From positions 1 through 14,574 of the forward strand of contig JAFNZX010000138.1 of assembly GCA_017382615.1 (NCBI GenBank): a DNA stretch of 14,574 nucleotides, given 5' to 3'. A program made the translations under genes and the position numbers. Shown here one piece after another: positions 13,536 to 14,574 of this stretch. Source of the DNA: Clostridia bacterium (GTDB lineage Bacteria > Bacillota > Clostridia > Oscillospirales > CAG-272). Each line of letters begins with the position of its first letter. The stretch's first letter is position 1. Below the pieces are notes generated by a model. It was not told the DNA's origin. It searched no databases and worked only from the letters and a program-made list of their open reading frames with translations.

Positions 13536-14224
13536 GGCGTGCTCCTTTCACAGGGCGTTTTTTGCAGGTCTGCCCATAAAAGCAGGTGGTCGGAATGATG
13601 ATTTTGCAGCACGCCCGTGTCCGTGATGCGCCAAGGCGCGCTGCAAACAATATTGTCAATGCCCTCGCCCGAGGCGGGGAAGGTGGGGTAGCGGTTCGGA
13701 TTTGCCAAGCTTGCCTTGTCAAAAACGGCAAAGCAGCCAAGATCGGCGGTGTTGAAATCCCCCGTCAGCACCCATGCAGAGGATCTTGTAACCAAGTCTG
13801 CCAACGCGGCAAATTGCCCCGCACGCAACTCGTCCGATTCATAGGAAAGGTGGGTGTTAAAAAAGTCCACGCGCTCGCCGTGCGCGTCAATGATGGCATG
13901 CCCGACGGCACGCCCCTCTCTCGGTGCAGGCACGTCAAAGTGCGTTTGGTCAAAGGATACGATGGGGAAGCGCGAAAGGATTGCCGTGCCGTAGCAGCCG
14001 CCGGCAAAATCGATGGCGCGGCAAAAGCGGTAGTGCTCCCAGCCGAGTGCCTTGGCAAGCTCGCAGAGCGTATCGCGTCCGTGCACGCGCGAGGTGCCCA
14101 CGTCCACCTCCTGCAAGCCCACCACGTCCGCATCGACGGACAAAATATCGGCTGCAATCAGCGACATGTCAAGCTCTACGTCATGCCCGTGACGGATATT
14201 GTAGCTGACAACGCGTATTTTCAT
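13532..14224 (-). CDS. endonuclease/exonuclease/phosphatase (EEP) family protein
   Basis: A 230-residue hydrolase of the EEP fold, which includes exonuclease III, DNase I, sphingomyelinases and inositol phosphatases. The metal and catalytic residues stand in order: Asn9 in SYNIRHG, Glu39 in LQEVD, YGTAILSRFP at 78-87, His125 in NTHL, Asp156 and Asn158 in GDFNT, Asp190-Asn191, and Asp212-His213 in SDHLLL. There is no signal peptide, so it is predicted cytoplasmic. The substrate may be a phosphodiester or phosphomonoester and cannot be told. AAGGAG (14239-14234) precedes the ATG, and its own promoter lies upstream. It is first in a two-gene unit, overlapping the radical SAM gene. Confidence 0.9.
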   Translation of the reverse strand: MKIRVVSYNIRHGHDVELDMSLIAADILSVDADVVGLQEVDVGTSRVHGRDTLCELAKALGWEHYRFCRAIDFAGGCYGTAILSRFPIVSFDQTHFDVPAPREGRAVGHAIIDAHGERVDFFNTHLSYESDELRAGQFAALADLVTRSSAWVLTGDFNTADLGCFAVFDKASLANPNRYPTFPASGEGIDNIVCSAPWRITDTGVLQNHHSDHLLLWADLQKTPCERSTP

Positions 14225-14255
14225 AGCGGCACGCTCCTTTCCAAATCATATATCC

Positions 14256-14284
14256 ATTATATCACGACAGGGACGCGTTTTCAA
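14256..14284 (-). promoter_or_regulatory. sigma-A promoter of the EEP-radical SAM unit
   Basis: On the minus strand TTGAAA (14284-14279), a 17-base spacer and TATAAT (14261-14256) stand about 31 bases before the EEP start. A better-looking TTGACT just upstream would give a 22-base spacer and is not preferred. Confidence 0.75.
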
Positions 14285-14574
14285 GTCAATGTCATTAATT
14301 TAAGAATTTTTAAAAAATCACAGGGATATAGCTCGAAGAAACCGTATGTATTCGCGCTCTCCCCCCTGCGCTTGGAACAAGCCTGCGCCAGCCTTCCCCC
14401 CTCCCGGAGGGGGGCTATATTGGTGGCATGCTCATTCGTTTTCAAGTTAACCGCTGAAATATCAGTTATCGTACGGATTTCGGTCAATCAAGTTACCGTT
14501 GTCAGTTGCGTTTCGGTTTAGAAAAGCGAGATGCTACCATCAAAGCCCCCCTCCGGGGAAACGCTGATTAAATC
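14285..14574. other. intergenic stretch at the right edge, no gene seen
   Basis: No credible ORF, RNA gene or promoter was recognised. The minus-strand frame at 14281-14487 has no ribosome binding site or family features and lies over a repeat-like hairpin. The last bases (14539-14558) contain a second C-rich/G-rich block similar to the one at 14390-14416. Confidence 0.45.
14390..14416. repeat. C-run/G-run hairpin
   Basis: CCCCCCTC and GAGGGGGG (14396-14403/14407-14414) form a tight hairpin after a smaller GCTTG/CAAGC one (14372-14376/14380-14384). Related blocks occur at 14539-14558 and around 140-157. No T run follows, so it is not called a terminator. Confidence 0.45.

Noticed and set aside
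14281..14487. 68-residue minus-strand frame upstream of the EEP gene
   Set aside because: No ribosome binding site, no family features, and it runs over the EEP promoter and a C-run/G-run hairpin.

Overview
The window looks like chromosomal DNA of a Clostridia-type Firmicute, probably an uncultured gut lineage. The evidence is near-consensus sigma-A promoters with 17-18 bp spacers, strong GGAGG ribosome binding sites, frequent GTG/TTG starts, a ribosomal L34 / RNase P / YidD / YidC / Jag gene order, and a Clostridia-style YidC. No phage, insertion sequence, CRISPR array, rRNA or tRNA gene was seen. Assignment below class level is not possible by eye.

Layout. Positions 1-30 may be the end of a gene running in from the left. 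A minus-strand unit (promoter 2344-2372, terminator 290-331) carries holA (DNA polymerase III delta) and a ribokinase-like sugar kinase. A plus-strand MATE efflux gene (2731-4197) has its own promoter. The core-cell unit follows on the plus strand: rpmH, a 318-base spacer with an attenuator-like hairpin, then rnpA, yidD, yidC and jag, closed by a strong terminator at 8141-8179. It supplies ribosomal protein L34, RNase P protein, the membrane insertase with its partner YidD, and the RNA-binding protein Jag. The usual oriC neighbours (dnaA, mnmE, mnmG) are absent.

A LysR-type regulator (minus, 8441-9331) is divergent from a sodium:solute symporter gene (plus, 9489-11045). Between them lie a LysR-type T-N11-A box over the symporter -35 and a palindromic -10 region. 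Next comes a 310-base nested palindrome (11055-11364), then azlC-azlD (minus, branched-chain amino acid exporter). Last is a minus-strand pair in which an EEP-family phosphohydrolase gene overlaps a radical SAM/SPASM gene by 4 bases.

The least ordinary content is between genes. Three copies of a roughly 160-base repeat (2402-2559, 8206-8366, 12471-12628), all in the same orientation, each fold into four consecutive hairpins. The stems change sequence between copies but keep base pairing, so structure has been conserved over sequence. The third copy is followed by a canonical plus-strand terminator. This is the best candidate here for an undescribed structured RNA or mobile structured element. 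Also notable are a YidC with glutamate where the groove arginine is expected, and the nested palindrome between the symporter and azlD.
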